A stretch of 64,000 nt of DNA from Tyto alba (Eukaryota; Chordata; Aves; Strigiformes; Tytonidae), in the NCBI RefSeq assembly GCF_018691265.1, contig NW_024881316.1:21739819-21803818 (forward strand), read 5' to 3'. Shown in pieces: positions 62,835 to 64,000 of the stretch. Below the pieces are notes generated by a model. The model was not told where the DNA came from and did not search any database. It was given only the letters and a program-made list of their open reading frames with translations. Numbering within the stretch: position 1 is the stretch's first letter; each line of letters opens with the position of its first letter. The translations under genes were made by a program, and so were the position numbers.

Positions 62835-64000
62835 ACCCAACAAAGTACTCTTTCTTATGTAAATGCTTTATTGTTTTTAGAAGACTTTTGCAAGTTCACT
62901 AGCTCTTTTACTGCTGTTTAAATCCATGCTAATGTAAAACTCCAGAGGCTGGTTAATTTTAGAGGACAAAAATAACAACTATTCAGTAAATTTAGAGTTT
63001 GAGTGTCATGTAGTTATATGATGAATTTTGTTAGTTCAAAGCTCACTGGATTTTAAAGTATGCGTTTGAAAAGGGCATGGAAAGATTAACCTAGGAAGCT
63101 CTTAATATTCTGTGTGGTCCCCTGATCATGAGAGCCAGATGTTTCAAACCTAGCTTAGTGTTAATTAAAAAGACACATCTGTGTGGGGGAAGTAAACTTA
63201 TACAATTACTGCACCAATAATTTGACAATTATATCAGCTACTACACCAGTAGTAGTTCATTAATACATTTGTTTTAAATTGTATAAAGACTCAAGAAAAT
63301 GTAAACATAGACGAGCTTAGCTTTTATAGTGCAGAGTACGATCTCAAAGTTAATTGCTCCCACAAACAATCATGTTTCCAGTGTCTCAAACTATTCTCAC
63401 AGTGATTATTCTTACTGTTGTTGTTCCCTGTGTATTGGTACAGCAGATGGGTCCATTAATGTTGATCAATTAACCAAGACTGAAAAATCAAACTCAATCA
63501 GCAATAAATTTCAATTGAGAGACACTTATCTTCAGATTTCAACTGCCATTAATTCTGTAATCAATAAAAATACACAACTAGTGTAATTTTTCAATTTTTA
63601 TCCCTTGATAATGTAAGAAATACCTTCCTATATATGTAGGTCTCATTTGGATGGTACATTTTCAGCTACAAACAGGAAAAGCCATATTTTAAATCATATT
63701 TTAGAAACTCTTTGTTTTCTACATGCTGGGGCATCCCATTATTTTTAAAGCTTAAAGAACTGATCATCAAGTGAAAAATTCCATTCAAACTCTTTACTAA
63801 AGTTCATCTGATAAGGTTTTGAATGCCTTTTGGTTTAAGTTATGAGTTTTAGATTAGCTTTTTTGTAAGTTAAAGGAAGTTTTATAGATGAACTTTGTTA
63901 AATTATAGAATTCCATATGTTGCAGATACTGAACAGACCAGGTGAAGTGACTTAACAAATTTTGTCGTCTCTTTTTAGTATATATCCTCAATGTTAATTA

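Larger units (their letters stand above)
56210..64000 (+). other. EYS: EYS intron, running off the window
   Basis: It starts at the donor GTAAGA at 56210. I found no exon carrying the remaining three EGF cysteines before the window ends, so this intron is at least 7.8 kb long unless an exon was missed. It contains CR1 (57500-58985), an LTR (59891-60578), a GC-rich block (61615-61945) and another LTR (62096-62684). The stretches 56210-57499, 58986-59890, 60579-61614 and 62685-64000 show nothing recognisable. Confidence 0.75.

Noticed and set aside
63329..63586. Cysteine-containing frame (SYCCCSLC) considered as the missing half of the EGF domain
   Set aside because: Cysteine spacing does not fit the EGF pattern and there is no EYS similarity.
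63898..63930. ATTATAGAATTCCAT similarity to the CR1 relic at 41155
   Set aside because: The match is about 15 bp in AT-rich sequence and does not extend.

Overview
The window looks like a piece of a bird nuclear genome, most likely a neoavian bird. The base composition is AT-rich and coding density is very low. Five clear CR1 retroposons are present, one of them ending in the diagnostic ATTCTATT/ATTCTATG octamer tail. At least ten solo-LTR-like blocks belong to endogenous retrovirus families with bird-type TGTG...CA or TGTCATG...CAGCACA ends. There are no bacterial-style genes, operons, tRNA or rRNA genes, or CRISPR arrays.

Only one host gene is visible. Three coding exons on the + strand, at 12391-12544, 51577-51685 and 55989-56209, join in frame (phase 2, then phase 0). 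Together they encode about 160 residues of a laminin-G domain that runs into the first three cysteines of an EGF-like domain. The joined product matches the C-terminal half of EYS (eyes shut homolog), the secreted laminin-G/EGF protein of photoreceptors, as I remember the human protein. Everything else is intron: more than 11.9 kb before the first exon, a 39.0 kb intron, a 4.3 kb intron, and at least 7.8 kb after the third exon. Very long introns are a known trait of EYS.

Layout. 1-453: an LTR cut by the window edge. 454-12390: intron with an unidentified GC-richer block (2440-3030), CR1 (3035-4113), a family A LTR (6534-7549) and a long LTR-like block with internal tandem repeats (9493-11350). 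12391-12544: exon. 12545-51576: intron with LTRs at 16465-17139, 18483-18964, 28021-28848 and 33690-34165, CR1s at 19412-20628, 20632-21779 and 43741-45290, and a short CR1 relic near 41150. 51577-51685: exon. 51686-55988: intron with an LTR-like block from 52440. 55989-56209: exon. 56210-64000: intron with CR1 (57500-58985), a family A LTR (59891-60578), an unidentified GC-rich block (61615-61945) and an LTR (62096-62684).

The longest open frames in the window lie inside retroelements. The 167-codon minus-strand frame at 44014-44517 is decayed CR1 reverse transcriptase, and the 146-codon minus-strand frame at 6898-7338 lies inside an LTR. I found no convincing previously undescribed biological system. 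The most useful observations are the EYS exon structure, a five-copy LTR family with a shared promoter module and a partly shared open frame, and two GC-rich blocks I could not assign.
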